NCBI GenBank assembly: GCA_016719105.1
Contig: JADKAQ010000023.1
Span: 1 to 64,000, forward strand
DNA from: Gemmatimonadota bacterium
Lineage (GTDB): Bacteria > Gemmatimonadota > Gemmatimonadetes > Gemmatimonadales > Gemmatimonadaceae
Direction: 5' to 3'
DNA: 64,000 bases
Part shown: one piece after another, positions 1 to 9,472 of the stretch
Layout: each line of letters begins with the position of its first letter
Position numbering within the stretch: the stretch's first letter is position 1
Program-made: the position numbers and the translations under genes
Notes under the pieces: model-generated
What the model saw: only the letters and a program-made list of their open reading frames with translations
What the model was told of the DNA's origin: nothing
Databases searched by the model: none

Positions 1-980
1 AGCAGCATGATCGCGCTGCTCAGCTTGACCGATTCCACGAACGTGCGACGTGCGCGTTCCGGAGTGTCCTGCCGCGAAGTTCTGTCCGGCAATGGGGCGG
101 CCGCGAAAGCGACCGCCATGCCCGGCAGGAGCACCGCCTCCAAGACCCGCGATCCGACGCCGTAGCCGGCCTGCGACGCCGCACCGAAGTCGCGGATGAT
201 CCAGTAGTTCACGGCCATCGACAGGAACATCAGGAAGAACTCGGCCCCAGCCGGAACGCCGATGCGGAGCAGGCGTCCCCGCACCTGAGGCGGGCGCAGC
301 AACGTCCGGTTGAACGCGACCGACTTCTCCACCCGGCGAAAGTACGTGAAGAGGAGGGCGACCCCCACCACGACCGAGATGGTGCTCGCGAGTCCGGCAC
401 CCACCACGCCTAACGGGTGCCCCCGTCCCCATCCGGCAATGAGGACAGGGGCGAGCGCCGCGTTGAGCACGACGGTGAGCATCTGGACGACCATCATCGG
501 CTTGGCGATCCCACTTCCGCGCAGCGCCGAGCCCATGGAGACCAGGGCGAACTGCATGGCGAGGGCAGGCAGGAAGCCGAACAGGTACGCGCGGTGCCGT
601 TGCGCACCGTCTCCGCATCGGCACTGACCGTGCGCAGGTAAAGCGCCCGACAAGGGAAAGCCCGGCCGAGCGTGAGGGCGGCGGCGTGCCGCGAGCAGCA
701 CGCTCTGGTTGAAGACGAGGTTCGCGTCGGCGCGATCCTTCCGGCCGGCGGCGTGCGAGATGAGGACCATCGTCCCGACCCCCAGCACCTGCGTGAGGGC
801 GATGACGATGAACTGGAGGTTGCCGGCAGCTGCAACACCGGCGATCGCGGCGTCGCCCAGTCGCCCGACGAAGTACAGGTCGATGAAGTAGTACGCCGTC
901 TGGAAGACCATGCCGATGGCGAGTGGTGCCGCCATTCGTACGATGTGCGCCGGGATGGATCCCTGCGTGAGGTCGCGCAT
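1..980 (-). CDS. MATE family efflux transporter, C-terminus beyond window
   Basis: This is an inner-membrane multidrug/Na+ or H+ antiporter of the MATE family. The N-terminal part contains hydrophobic helices such as GMVFQTAYYFIDLYFVGRLG and ISHAAGRKDRA. ATG 980 gives a short N-terminus directly before the first helix, 13 nt from the stop of the upstream DUF2239 gene, so the two are probably co-transcribed. One frame stays open to the window edge, but family motifs leave it twice. Between about 690 and 600 the expected residues (AALTLG, YLRTVSADAE) lie in another frame. Near 90-60 the conserved AGQNF motif (IAGQNFAAG) is also out of frame, while ERARRTFVESVKL returns to it. These are compensating indel pairs, more like sequence errors than selection. 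The C-terminal half lies outside the window. Confidence 0.85.
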   Translation of the reverse strand, partial: MRDLTQGSIPAHIVRMAAPLAIGMVFQTAYYFIDLYFVGRLGDAAIAGVAAAGNLQFIVIALTQVLGVGTMVLISHAAGRKDRADANLVFNQSVLLAARRRPHARPGFPLSGALPAHGQCRCGDGAQRHRAYLFGFLPALAMQFALVSMGSALRGSGIAKPMMVVQMLTVVLNAALAPVLIAGWGRGHPLGVVGAGLASTISVVVGVALLFTYFRRVEKSVAFNRTLLRPPQVRGRLLRIGVPAGAEFFLMFLSMAVNYWIIRDFGAASQAGYGVGSRVLEAVLLPGMAVAFAAAPLPDRTSRQDTPERARRTFVESVKLSSAIML

Positions 981-992
981 GCAGGGCGAGGA

Positions 993-1579
993 CTAGAGAA
1001 AGGAGGCGTCGGCGAGATGGCGCGCGTGGTCGCGCAGGTCGCGAGGCCATGGGTCGGAGAGCGCAGCAGGCGTTCGCGGTCGCCGGCAAAGAGCGCGCGC
1101 GTGGCATCCTCGAAATGCGGCTGGTTGCCGAGCACGGCCGACATGAAGCGATACGCCGACTCCTGCGCGCGACGGACGCGGTCGCGCGAGACGCTCGCGC
1201 TTCGCGCCTGCTCCACCAGTCGACGGAGCGCCGCGGAGGCGCCTCCCGGTTGGGTGGCCAGCCAGTCCCAGTCGCGCGGCAGCATCGTCACCTCGCGCGC
1301 GACCACGCCCAGCTTGGGCCGGCCCGGTCCCTGCGGCGACTCGGTCGACTCGTCGTCGTCTCCGGGCGCCGGGGCGAGGGTCGCCGGCGCGGCGCCGACG
1401 GCGCGCGGGGTCGACGTCGACCGGCTCGCTGGTGACGGCGTCGAAGACGAGGACGGGGCCGCCCACGCCGCGTTCTGGGCGCCTGCACGGCGAGGGCGGC
1501 ATTCGGCGAAGTCGCCCTGTACGCAATCAGTTGGTCGCCAGCAAAGGCGATGATCGGATTCGAAGTGCCGAGAGAGCAT
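993..1579 (-). pseudogene. DUF2239 family protein, broken by several frameshifts
   Basis: The family is recognised from its conserved blocks read across three frames: IIAFAGDQLIAY near the start, GDFAE, GGPVLVFDAVTSEPVD, then GRPKLGVVAREVTMLPRDW, WLATQPGGASAALRRLVE and RFMSAVLGNQPHFEDATRAL, ending DLRDHARHLADASFL. Order and spacing match an intact protein of about 195 residues, but at least five frame changes are needed. The function of the family is unknown. ATG 1579 is the likely start. A promoter (TTGACT 1633-1638, 16-bp spacer, TAATAT 1611-1616, minus strand) lies just upstream. The intact motif chemistry argues for indel errors in the data, though decay is possible. Confidence 0.7.
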
Positions 1580-1605
1580 CGATCGCATCCACAGGCAAGG
1601 AGGTG

Positions 1606-1650
1606 CGATGATATTACCCGGATAAATCTCGAAGTCAATATCATCCGGGT
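1606..1650 (-). promoter_or_regulatory. Promoter with flanking inverted repeats, before the DUF2239-MATE pair
   Basis: On the minus strand TTGACT and TAATAT are separated by 16 bp. Two inverted repeats overlap them: ACCCGGAT (1616-1623) with ATCCGGGT (1643-1650), and GATGATATT with AATATCATC. The stretch is clearly AT-richer than its surroundings. An operator role is inferred from the placement only. Confidence 0.4.
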
Positions 1651-1684
1651 TTTATTATCGGCGAGCGACGCCCAGCCCTCCTAC

Positions 1685-2410
1685 TCAATTGCGAACGCGA
1701 AGCGTCGACCGTCCGCCGTCCACGCCAAAGATCTGGCCGGTGATCCAGTCGGCCTGATCTAGGCAGAAAGTCAGCGAGTGCGGCGACATCGTCGGGAGTG
1801 CCTAGCCGCTCCAAGGGGTGACTTCGCCAACGCCGTCGTCACCTGCTCGCTGCCGAGGAGTCGCTGCGCGAGTGGCGTCGCGGTGAGCGACGGGGCGATG
1901 GCGTTCACGCGGATGTCGGGCGCCAGCTCGGCGGCGAGCGAGAGCGCCAGTCCGTTGACGGCGGCCTGGCCATCCCAATGGAGGCGTGCATGGCAAAGGC
2001 CTGCGAGGCGGCAACGCTGGAGAAGAGGACGATCGACGTGCGGCCATCTCCCTTCCTGAGCGCGGCGAGCGCGCCCTGCACGGCGAGTGCGGCGCCGACC
2101 GCATTCACCTGGAAGTCGTGGAGAAAGTCATCGTTCGTGAGGCGCGCGAGTGGCCGGAGGTTGATGGTCCCGATGGCGTAGACCAGGTCCGTGGCAACAC
2201 CTCGCCGGCCTCTGCCGACGCGCGTGCGGCGAGTGAGGGGTCGGTGACATCGCCAACGGTCCACGTGGCGCCCAACTCGGCGGCGAGCTCCTCGAGCGGT
2301 TCTTGGCGACGCCCCACGAGGTGCAGGCGATCCCCACGCGCATGCAGGCGTCGCGCGATGCACGAGCCAATACCGCCAGCGCCGCCGTAAATGAGTACAG
2401 TGCGAGACAA
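1685..2410 (-). pseudogene. Short-chain dehydrogenase/reductase (SDR), broken by frameshifts
   Basis: This is an NAD(P)-dependent Rossmann-fold oxidoreductase of unknown substrate. The cofactor motif is YGGAGGIGSCIARRL near the N-terminus, followed by LVGRRQEPLEELAAELGA and DVTDP in the same frame. The central NAIGTINL-like segment and the FSSVAASQAF block lie in a second frame. The segment with VNGLALSLAAELAPDIRVNAIAPSLT and LGTPDDVAALADFL lies in a third, and the C-terminal end ITGQIFGVDGGRSTL in another. The expected SDR order is complete over about 240 residues. The start is probably TTG 2410 and the stop is at 1685-1687. Three or more indels are needed, as in the neighbouring genes. Confidence 0.75.
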
Positions 2411-2665
2411 CCAGACCTGCCAGCGAAGGGGAATGCCCACGTGCCTGACGAGGGCGCCGCGTTGACGCGCGGTTGCACCCGCCACACTACACGAGCGGGC
2501 GAACGCGTGAGCGCACGCTTCGGTTGCCGGCACGGCTACCACGATCCCGCTTGGACCGCACGGGGACGTCGCGGTGATGTGTGCGAACATGCCGCGCCAC
2601 GAACGCGACCACGCGTCAGGCGGAACAGCGGTGCCGGTGGACGACGTTCAAGGGGAGCGCGTGCG

Positions 2666-5058
2666 ATGCGTGGCACGCCGACCCATCCTCTCGCCGTCCG
2701 TACCTCGCCGTGCCATTCCAGACTCGCGCCGCGTTCGTCGCGGCGCTTTGTTCAGCGTCCCCTGGTTCCCGTGCGCCCCGCTCACGGCCAGGAACCCACG
2801 CCCGCCAGCCGTCCCGCCGAGCCGGGGTCATCTCGGGCCGCGCGTTCGATGCGGTGACTGAAGCGCCGCTCGCCGGGGTGACGATTCGTGTCATCGGGCA
2901 GGAGGCGGCCACGCAGTCGGATGACGCCGGGCGCTTCACGCTCGTGAACGTGCGTCCTGGCGTCGTGCAGCTCGAGGCGCGGCGCCTGGGCTACGCGCCG
3001 CTCATCAAGGCCGATGTCGCCGTCAGTGCGGGGAAGCCGGTGGTGGTGAGCCTCGCGCTCACGCGCCTGCAGGTGCAGCTGGAGGCGGTCACGGTGCGCC
3101 CCAGCGCCTTTCCGTCGCAGCCGCCAGCCGCAACCCCGGTCTCGAGCACGACGCTCTCGTCCGAGGAGCTGCGCCGCACGCCCGGGGCGTCGGAGGACGT
3201 GCTGCAAGCGCTGTCGATCGCCCCGGGGATCGCCACCACCACCGCCGGGCGCAACGACCTGTTCGTGCGTGGCGGCGCTGCGTACGAGAATCTCTTCGTC
3301 GTGGACAACATCGAGGTCCCGAACATCAACCATTTCGGGACCCAGGGGAACACCGGGGGGCCGCTCTCCCTCATCAACATCCGGTTCATCGACAACGCGA
3401 CGCTCTCGGCAGGGGGCTTTGGCGTGCGCTACGGCGACCGCCTTTCGTCGGCGACGGTGCTCACGCTGCGCGAGGGGAACCGTGAGCGCGTATCGGGCGA
3501 GGTGAACCTCGCCGCGTCGCAGTATGGCGCCATCGTCGAGGGGCCACTCGGCAGCAAGGCGTCGTTCCTGTTCAACGTGCGGCAGAGCTATCTCGACCTG
3601 CTCTTCAAGGCGTTCGGACAGTCGTTCATCCCCCGCTATACCGACGCGGTCTTCAAGGCGACGTGGCGGCCGACCACACGTGACGCCATCTCGTTCCTGA
3701 CCATCGGGGCCGTCGACCAGGTGTCGTTCACCAACGACGACGCCGATCAGCGCGTGGACAACTCGCGCATCCTGTCCCCCTCGCAGCGGCAGTATTTCTC
3801 CGGCCTCACGTGGAAGCGCCTGTTTGGACGTGGCGTGGCGACGACCACGCTGGGACGTACCTACACGCGCTATCGCACGGCGCAATTCGACTCGCTTGCG
3901 CCGCCGCAGAAGATCTTCGAGGCCAACACGGGCGAAGGGAGAATTCGTTGCGCAGCGACGTGACCTGGCAAGTGTCGCCCTCGCTCGGCTTCGATGCGGG
4001 GAACATCGCAAAGCTGGCCAGCGTGCTGCGCTACGACGTGACGATCCCGGGCGTCCTGCGGCGCGATGCGGGTGGGAACACGCGCCCGTTACGAGTGGAC
4101 ACGACATTCCGTGCCTTCCGCAATGCGACGTACGTGCAGGGGACGTGGCAGGCGACGCAGGCGTTGGCGGCTGTCGGGTGGGCTTCGCGGGGACTACTAC
4201 GACTTCCTGTCGGAGTCGTTCGTGCTGTCGCCGAGGGCGAGCGCGACGTGGGCCGTTGATGCCGCCACCTCCGTGACGCTGTCGCTCGGCCGCTATCACC
4301 AGCCGCCGCCGTTCATCTGGCTCATCGGCGATCCGTCCAACGGTTCGACGCTTGCCCCGCTGCGCGCTGACCAGGCGGTGGTGGGGCTGCAGCGCGTGGT
4401 GGGGCGCGAATGGCGCTGGCAGCTCGAGGGGTTCGTGAAGCGCTACACCCAGTACGCGGCCCGCACCTTTCGCCCAAACGCCGTCCTGCAGCCGTCGGGA
4501 TTCGACGACGTCTTCACCGACATCCCCTTTGGTCTCGAACCGGTCTCGTCTCGCGGTACGGGGCGCGTGTGGGGGGGCGAGGCGCTCGTGCAGAAGAAGC
4601 TCGGCCAGGTGCCGGTGTATGGCGTGGCGAGCGTGAGCTACAACCACACGTCGTTCACGGGGCTCGACGGGTCGTCAACGCGTGGTGCCTTCGACACGCC
4701 GATCGTTGCCAACGTCGTCGCCGGATGGCGTCCCAATGCGCGATGGGAGCTGAGCGGACGCATGCGCGCCGCGACCGGCCTTCCGGTCACGCCGTACATC
4801 GAGCGCGGCGGGGATGCCGGGACGCTCGACTTCACGCGCTACAATGCGGAGCGCCTCCCCTCGTTCTTCTCGGTGGATGCGCGTGTCGACCGACGCTGGC
4901 GCGTGGGGCGCACGCAGCTCGTGACCTTCATGGACATCCAGAACGTGAACGCGCGCGAGAACGTGACCGGGCTCCAGTGGGACCCGCGCGAGCAGCGCGT
5001 GGACCGCTCGGTGGGACTCAAGGTGCTGCCGACGATCGGGGTGAATTGGGAGTTCTAG
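2666..5058 (+). pseudogene. TonB-dependent receptor with carboxypeptidase-regulatory domain, frameshifted
   Basis: This is an outer-membrane TonB-dependent receptor for an unknown ligand. After a poorly defined signal region, a carboxypeptidase-regulatory-like domain (GRAFDAVTEAPLAGVTIRV, DDAGRFTLVNV, about 2836-3060) precedes the plug (NDLFVRGGAAYENLFVVDNI, NHFGTQG, GGFGVRYGDRLSS). A beta-barrel follows and ends in the aromatic VNWEF. The barrel changes frame near 3940 and again near 4185. The N-terminus also seems to jump: the cleavage-site-like AHGQEPTPA lies in a different frame from the mature domain. ATG 2666 is the most upstream start in the signal-peptide frame but is uncertain. All expected blocks survive, so the protein may be intact in the real genome. 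Confidence 0.8.
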
Positions 5059-5219
5059 TCGCCGTCGAGGGCCGTGCCTAACGCGCGCTGCCCGGCGCAT
5101 GCCAAACCTCGCTCCCCGGTGGAAGGCGTCGTCATCCACCGGCCCCGATGCGGTGGGAGGATGCCAGCGGACGCGCAGCCGCATCGGCAGGCGGGAGGCT
5201 CCAGGGCGCGAGCGGCACG

Positions 5220-6137
5220 CTAACTGGGCGGCGCGCCTCGGGACGGGTTTAACGACAGGCCGAACTGCACGCCCCCCTCTGCCCCGGGAGCCACGCGCAC
5301 GGGAAGCAGCCAGCGCTCCAGGCGGTTGCGGGGGTGCGCCCGCCCCCACCGTGCCACCACGCCGCCCGTCAGCGTGCCTAACGCGGCACCGGCCACGACG
5401 TCGCTCGCCCAGTGCTTGTCGTGGTAGATGCGCGAGAGCCCCACGAGGGTGGCCCCGGTGTACAACAGCGGCACGGCCACGCGCGCGCTTCCGGGCGCCG
5501 TGGCCCGCCACTCGGCGGAAAGCGCGCTCGCCGCGGCAAAGGCGGCCGACGTATGGCCGGACGGCATCGCGGTGTATCCCTCGCGGTGGCCGTGCCACCA
5601 CTGGAAGTCGGAGGGGTCGCGCCCCTCGGAGACAAACGGACGCGCACGACCTGCGACATACTTCCCCAAGGTCGTGAGCGCCCCCGTGACGACGATCGCC
5701 TCGGTGACGCGGAGCCCTGCGGTGGCCAGCACCGGGCGATGCGCGACACGCCCGATGGCAAAGGCCGAAAGGCCACCGAGCAGGACACCGGGTTGCCCGG
5801 TGTACCGAAAGACCTCGGCGGTATTGCGCAGGGTCCGGTTGTCCTGCACCTCGCGCCGCTGGGCAGCACGGGCGACCCCTCGGTCGTTGTGGTACGCCAC
5901 CGTGGCACCGAGGGCAAAGGCGCCGAGCATCGCGGCGTCGCGGCGACGGAAAAGCACGCCGTCAGATGCAATCCGGCGCGTGGAATCGCCACTGGCCTGT
6001 GCGACGAGCGGGGCGGGGAGCGAGAGCGCCAGCGCGGCGGCGAGCGCTACGCCCGACACCGGTGCGGCGCGGAGGGATCGAAGGGAGCCATGAACGGTCA
6101 CCCCTGCACGATGCCACGCGTCGATCCCTCGCGCCAT
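5220..6137 (-). CDS. PAP2 superfamily phosphatase, secreted
   Basis: This is a membrane or periplasmic phosphatase of the type-2 phosphatidic acid phosphatase superfamily (305 aa). All three signature motifs are visible: KYVAGRARP, AMPSGHTSA and SRIYHDKHWASDVV, which carry the phosphate-binding Lys/Arg and both catalytic His residues. An N-terminal hydrophobic segment ending ALSLPAPLVAQA is a likely signal peptide. ATG 6137 is chosen because GGGAGGGAAG lies just upstream. Its start is only 14 bp from that of the divergent HAD gene. The substrate (undecaprenyl-PP, phosphatidate or another lipid phosphate) cannot be told from sequence. Confidence 0.88.
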   Translation of the reverse strand: MARGIDAWHRAGVTVHGSLRSLRAAPVSGVALAAALALSLPAPLVAQASGDSTRRIASDGVLFRRRDAAMLGAFALGATVAYHNDRGVARAAQRREVQDNRTLRNTAEVFRYTGQPGVLLGGLSAFAIGRVAHRPVLATAGLRVTEAIVVTGALTTLGKYVAGRARPFVSEGRDPSDFQWWHGHREGYTAMPSGHTSAAFAAASALSAEWRATAPGSARVAVPLLYTGATLVGLSRIYHDKHWASDVVAGAALGTLTGGVVARWGRAHPRNRLERWLLPVRVAPGAEGGVQFGLSLNPSRGAPPS

Positions 6138-6151
6138 TAGCTTCCCTCCCC

Positions 6152-6958
6152 ATGATCCGACTTCTCTGCGCCGACGTCGACGGCACCCTCGTTGGCGCCA
6201 ACGGCGTCGTGCACCCCGATATCTGGCCCGCGGTCGACCGCGCGCGCGCCGCCGGCATTCGCCTGGCGCTCTGCTCCGGCCGCCCCGCATTCGGCATCAC
6301 CCGCGACTACGCGGAGCGGTTGGCTCCCGATGGCTGGCACATCTTCCAGAACGGGGCGAGCGTGGTGCGCTTCCCCGACGGGCGCACGCACTCGGTTCGG
6401 CTCGATCCCACGCAGGTGCAGGCGCTGATCGCGCGAGCCCGCGCCACCGGGCGCACGCTCGAACTCTACAGCGATCTGGACTACGCCGTTGAAGAGGACT
6501 CCGAGAGCACGCGACAACACGCCGACCTGCTGGGAGTTGAGTTGACCCCGCGCCCGCTCGAGGCCTTCGACCAGGCGGTCGTGCGCGCGCAGTGGATGGT
6601 CCCGCGTGCGCTGCACGATGAGCTGCTGGCCGAGACCTACCCCGGGATCGAGATGTGGCCCTCGACGTCGCCGCTCATGCCCGACACGCTCTTTGTCGCC
6701 CTGCTCCCGATCGGGGTGAGCAAGGGGACGGGGGTGCAGGCGCTGGCCGAGGAGTATGGCGTGCCGCTCGAGGACATCATGTTCGTGGGCGATGCGTGGA
6801 ACGACATCCCAGCGTTGCAGCTGGTGGGACACCCGGTGGCGATGGGCAACGCCGAACCGGAGGCGCTCGCCATCGCCCGCCACGTGGTGGGGCATGTCGA
6901 CGACGGTGGACTGGCCGCCGCCCTCGACCTGGCGGTGCGGCTGCGGGAGGACGGGTGA
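6152..6958 (+). CDS. HAD-superfamily (Cof-like) phosphatase
   Basis: This is a cytosolic Cof-type HAD hydrolase of 268 aa that probably dephosphorylates sugar phosphates or other small phosphoesters. Motif I is DVDGTLV (nucleophile and acid Asp) directly at the N-terminus, motif II is CSGRP, the motif III Lys is in VSKGTG, and motif IV is FVGDAWNDIP. ATG 6152 is required because motif I starts six residues later. No ribosome-binding site precedes it; the purine run there serves the divergent gene. The GH30 gene starts inside its stop codon (GTGA), so the two form an operon. Confidence 0.88.
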   Translation: MIRLLCADVDGTLVGANGVVHPDIWPAVDRARAAGIRLALCSGRPAFGITRDYAERLAPDGWHIFQNGASVVRFPDGRTHSVRLDPTQVQALIARARATGRTLELYSDLDYAVEEDSESTRQHADLLGVELTPRPLEAFDQAVVRAQWMVPRALHDELLAETYPGIEMWPSTSPLMPDTLFVALLPIGVSKGTGVQALAEEYGVPLEDIMFVGDAWNDIPALQLVGHPVAMGNAEPEALAIARHVVGHVDDGGLAAALDLAVRLREDG

Positions 6959-8421
6959 GCGTGTCGCGTACGGCGGCGCTCGCCGCCAGCGGACGTCGCG
7001 CCATCGTGGCCGCGGTGCTGCTGGCGGCCTTCGGCTGCAGCGCCGCCGGCCGTCACACGACGGCGCCTGCCCTGGTGGAGTCGTGGCTGACGACCCCCGA
7101 CCGCGCGCAGCTCCTCGCGCGCCAACCCGACATCACGTCCGCGGTGGAGCCGCCCGACACCCTCGGAACCGGGGCCACGCGCATCGAGGTCGACACGGCG
7201 CAGACCTTCCAGTCGATGGTCGGATTCGGTGCCGCCCTCACCGATGCCTCCGCCTGGCTCCTCCAGACGCGCCTGTCGCCAGCGCAGCGCGAGGCGCTCC
7301 TGCAGGAGCTCTTCTCTCCCGACAGCGGGATCGCCCTCGGCATGGTGCGCCTGACGGTCGGCGGCTCGGACTTCTCGCGAGCGCACTACACGTTCGATGA
7401 CGTTGCGCCTGGCGAGCGTGACGATGCGCTCCGTCACTTCGACATCGCCCCGAACCGCGCCGATGTGATCCCCCTCATGCGGCGCGTGCGCGCCATCAAC
7501 CCGGATCTCTGGGTGATGGCGACGCCGTGGAGTGCGCCGGCGTGGATGAAGAGCTCGGGGTCGCTGTACAAGGGGACGCTCCGCCCCGACGCCTATGCGG
7601 CGTACGCCGAGTACCTGCGACGCCTCGTCGACGCGTTCGCCGCCGAGGGGGTGCCGATCGCGCTGCTTAGCGTGCAGAACGAGCCGCATAACGAGCCGGC
7701 CGACTATCCCGGGATGCGCCTCACCGCGGACCAGCGTGCCGATTTCGTGGCGCACCACCTGGGGCCGCTCTTTGCCCTCCGTCAGCTCGCCACCCAGGTC
7801 GTCGACTGGGACCACAACTGGGATGCCCCCGAGTCGCCGCTGGGGGTGCTCGCCGACTCGCTGGCGCGCCGCTATGTCAGCGGCGTGGCGTGGCACTGCT
7901 ACGCGGGAGACGTCGCGGCGCAGTCGCGGGTGCACGACGCGCATCCCGACAAGGACACCTGGTTCACCGAGTGTTCGGGAGGGGCGTGGGCGCCCAACTT
8001 CGGCGACAACCTGAAGTGGAACGTGCGCACGCTGATCGTCGGCGCCACGCGGCACTGGGCGCGCGGGGTGATGCTCTGGAACCTGGCGCTCGACGAGCGC
8101 CACGGCCCGCACGCCGGCGGCTGCAACGACTGCCGCGGCGTCGTCACGATCGACTCGGCCACCGGCGCGGTCACGCGCAACGAGGAGTACTACGCGCTTG
8201 CACACGCCTCGCGCTTCGTGCGCCCGGGCGCCGTGCGCATCGCCTCGTCCAGCGGCGTGAACGACATCGAGACGGTCGCCTTCCGCAATCGTGACGGCAC
8301 GAAGGTGCTCATCGCCGCCAACTCGGCGGATGTGGCGCGCACGCTCGCGATCCAGGCAACGGGGGGGCGGTTCCCCGTCACGCTGCCGGCCGGTGCCGTG
8401 GCGACGTATCGCTGGCGCTGA
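6955..8421 (+). CDS. Glycoside hydrolase family 30 lipoprotein (glucosylceramidase-like)
   Basis: This is a retaining beta-glycosidase of family GH30 (488 aa), exported and probably lipid-anchored: the N-terminal hydrophobic run ends LLAAFGC. The (beta/alpha)8 core shows GFGAALTDASAWLL, VRLTVGGSDFS, TPWSAPAWMKSSG, the acid/base glutamate in SVQNEPHNEP and the nucleophile glutamate in WFTECSGG. A C-terminal beta domain (DGTKVLIAANSADVARTL) completes the family architecture. The GTG start at 6955 overlaps the HAD stop by 4 nt. Related enzymes cleave beta-glucosides, beta-1,6-glucans or glucosylceramide; the substrate is not deducible here. Confidence 0.9.
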   Translation: MSVSRTAALAASGRRAIVAAVLLAAFGCSAAGRHTTAPALVESWLTTPDRAQLLARQPDITSAVEPPDTLGTGATRIEVDTAQTFQSMVGFGAALTDASAWLLQTRLSPAQREALLQELFSPDSGIALGMVRLTVGGSDFSRAHYTFDDVAPGERDDALRHFDIAPNRADVIPLMRRVRAINPDLWVMATPWSAPAWMKSSGSLYKGTLRPDAYAAYAEYLRRLVDAFAAEGVPIALLSVQNEPHNEPADYPGMRLTADQRADFVAHHLGPLFALRQLATQVVDWDHNWDAPESPLGVLADSLARRYVSGVAWHCYAGDVAAQSRVHDAHPDKDTWFTECSGGAWAPNFGDNLKWNVRTLIVGATRHWARGVMLWNLALDERHGPHAGGCNDCRGVVTIDSATGAVTRNEEYYALAHASRFVRPGAVRIASSSGVNDIETVAFRNRDGTKVLIAANSADVARTLAIQATGGRFPVTLPAGAVATYRWR

Positions 8422-8445
8422 TGCGCCGGAGATCGTTCGCGGTGG

Positions 8446-8501
8446 CAGATGCGTGGTCGCAGATGCGCGGTCGCAGATGCGTGGTCGCAGATGCGTCGCC
8501 A
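8446..8501. repeat. Four 14-bp tandem repeats
   Basis: The units read CAGATGCGTGGTCG with one substitution in unit 2 and drift in unit 4. They sit in the 168-bp space between the convergent GH30 and cytochrome c genes. No terminator hairpin is obvious within them. Confidence 0.85.
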
Positions 8502-8589
8502 CGAATCGGAACGCAACGCGCCGTCGCCCGAACGGTGGACGGCGGCGCGCAGCTGCGAATGCACCCGCCTCGAGGCGGACGCACCCCGC

Positions 8590-9162
8590 CTAGTGTCCCG
8601 CGCCCTGCTTCGGAAAGACCGGGGCGAAGACGATGTACGGCGTCCGGGGGCGCTCTCCGGGCGGCAGCGCCGCGGGGGCCTGCGTCCCCGCGGGGCCGAG
8701 TCCGGTCACATACGCGTAGAGCGCCGAGAGGTCTTCGTCGGTCATGTGGTGCAAGCTCGGCCAGGGCATGGGTGGGAGCGAATTCCGCGTGCGCACCATC
8801 TTGATCCACTCCTTCTCGGGGAGTTCGCGCAGCTTCAGGCGCAGGTTGGCGGGATAGCTCGTCCCCCACGGCCCGTTGAATCCCATCGCGCCGCCCACCA
8901 GCAGCGACGAATCCGCGAGTTTGGCCCCCGGCTCGAGATAGCCCGGCGAGTGACAATCGTGGCATCCTCCGATGGCCACGAGGTACTTGCCGCGCGCGAC
9001 CCGTGCGGCTGGCGCGCGGCCGGCCCCGTCGTGACTCGCGGCCGCCGACACGGTCGCCGCCTCGGCGTTGGCGGGGACGGAGGACGAGCAGGCGGTCGAG
9101 AGCGAAAGGGCGAGGATGGCGGCCAGCGAGGGCGCGGCGCGCAGGAAGGCAGCGTTTAGCAT
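8590..9162 (-). CDS. Cytochrome c family lipoprotein
   Basis: This is an exported haem protein of 190 aa. The N-terminus is a lipoprotein signal (LSLSTAC lipobox). A single haem site, GGCHDCHSPGY (CxxCH), follows at about residue 67. A downstream Met in SLPPMPW is a plausible sixth ligand. The layout resembles small diheme-type or gluconate dehydrogenase-like cytochromes reduced to one haem. ATG 9162 is chosen because GGAGCC precedes it and the signal peptide starts there. It probably carries electrons in the periplasm; the partner enzyme is not in the window. Confidence 0.85.
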   Translation of the reverse strand: MLNAAFLRAAPSLAAILALSLSTACSSSVPANAEAATVSAAASHDGAGRAPAARVARGKYLVAIGGCHDCHSPGYLEPGAKLADSSLLVGGAMGFNGPWGTSYPANLRLKLRELPEKEWIKMVRTRNSLPPMPWPSLHHMTDEDLSALYAYVTGLGPAGTQAPAALPPGERPRTPYIVFAPVFPKQGAGH

Positions 9163-9472
9163 GACGAGGCTCCAGGAAGTGGTGTCGAGTGCATGCAAGC
9201 CTACACGCCGACAACCACCCGTTCCTGAGTCATTCGACCCATCGCCACAACGTGGGAGGGCGACCGTGTGCGGACGGCGCCACGCCATCGCCTCGCTCCG
9301 AAACACGTCCCCTCGGCGCTGCGGCACCGGGCCGCTGCGGCGCGCGCGGGCGACGGGGGGCGAGCGCGTTCGAGCGCGCTCGACACGCGGCGAGGGTTCA
9401 TCGGCCCACGGCAGCGCGGCAGAGATGGGTCGGCAGACTGGCGATTGTCATGTTCCCGCCCATCTTCCTCGC
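9163..9472. other. Intergenic region between divergent genes
   Basis: This is 310 bp between the cytochrome c and sulfurtransferase starts. It should hold both promoters, but no convincing -35/-10 pair or palindrome was recognised. Confidence 0.5.

Noticed and set aside
1600..1626. AAGGAGG followed by a five-codon plus-strand mini-ORF
   Set aside because: There is no plus-strand promoter or downstream gene; it overlaps the minus-strand promoter and is probably coincidental.
2782..4647. 621-codon open frame on the minus strand
   Set aside because: It is antisense to the TonB receptor. It is long only because GC-rich codons leave few stops; the Arg/His/Asp-rich translation has no family motif.
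8446..8501. Possible CRISPR-like array
   Set aside because: The units are contiguous 14-bp repeats without spacers, and no cas genes are present.
6637..8502. 621-codon open frame antisense to GH30
   Set aside because: The sense strand carries a complete GH30 with both catalytic glutamates. The antisense product is low-complexity Arg/Glu/His.
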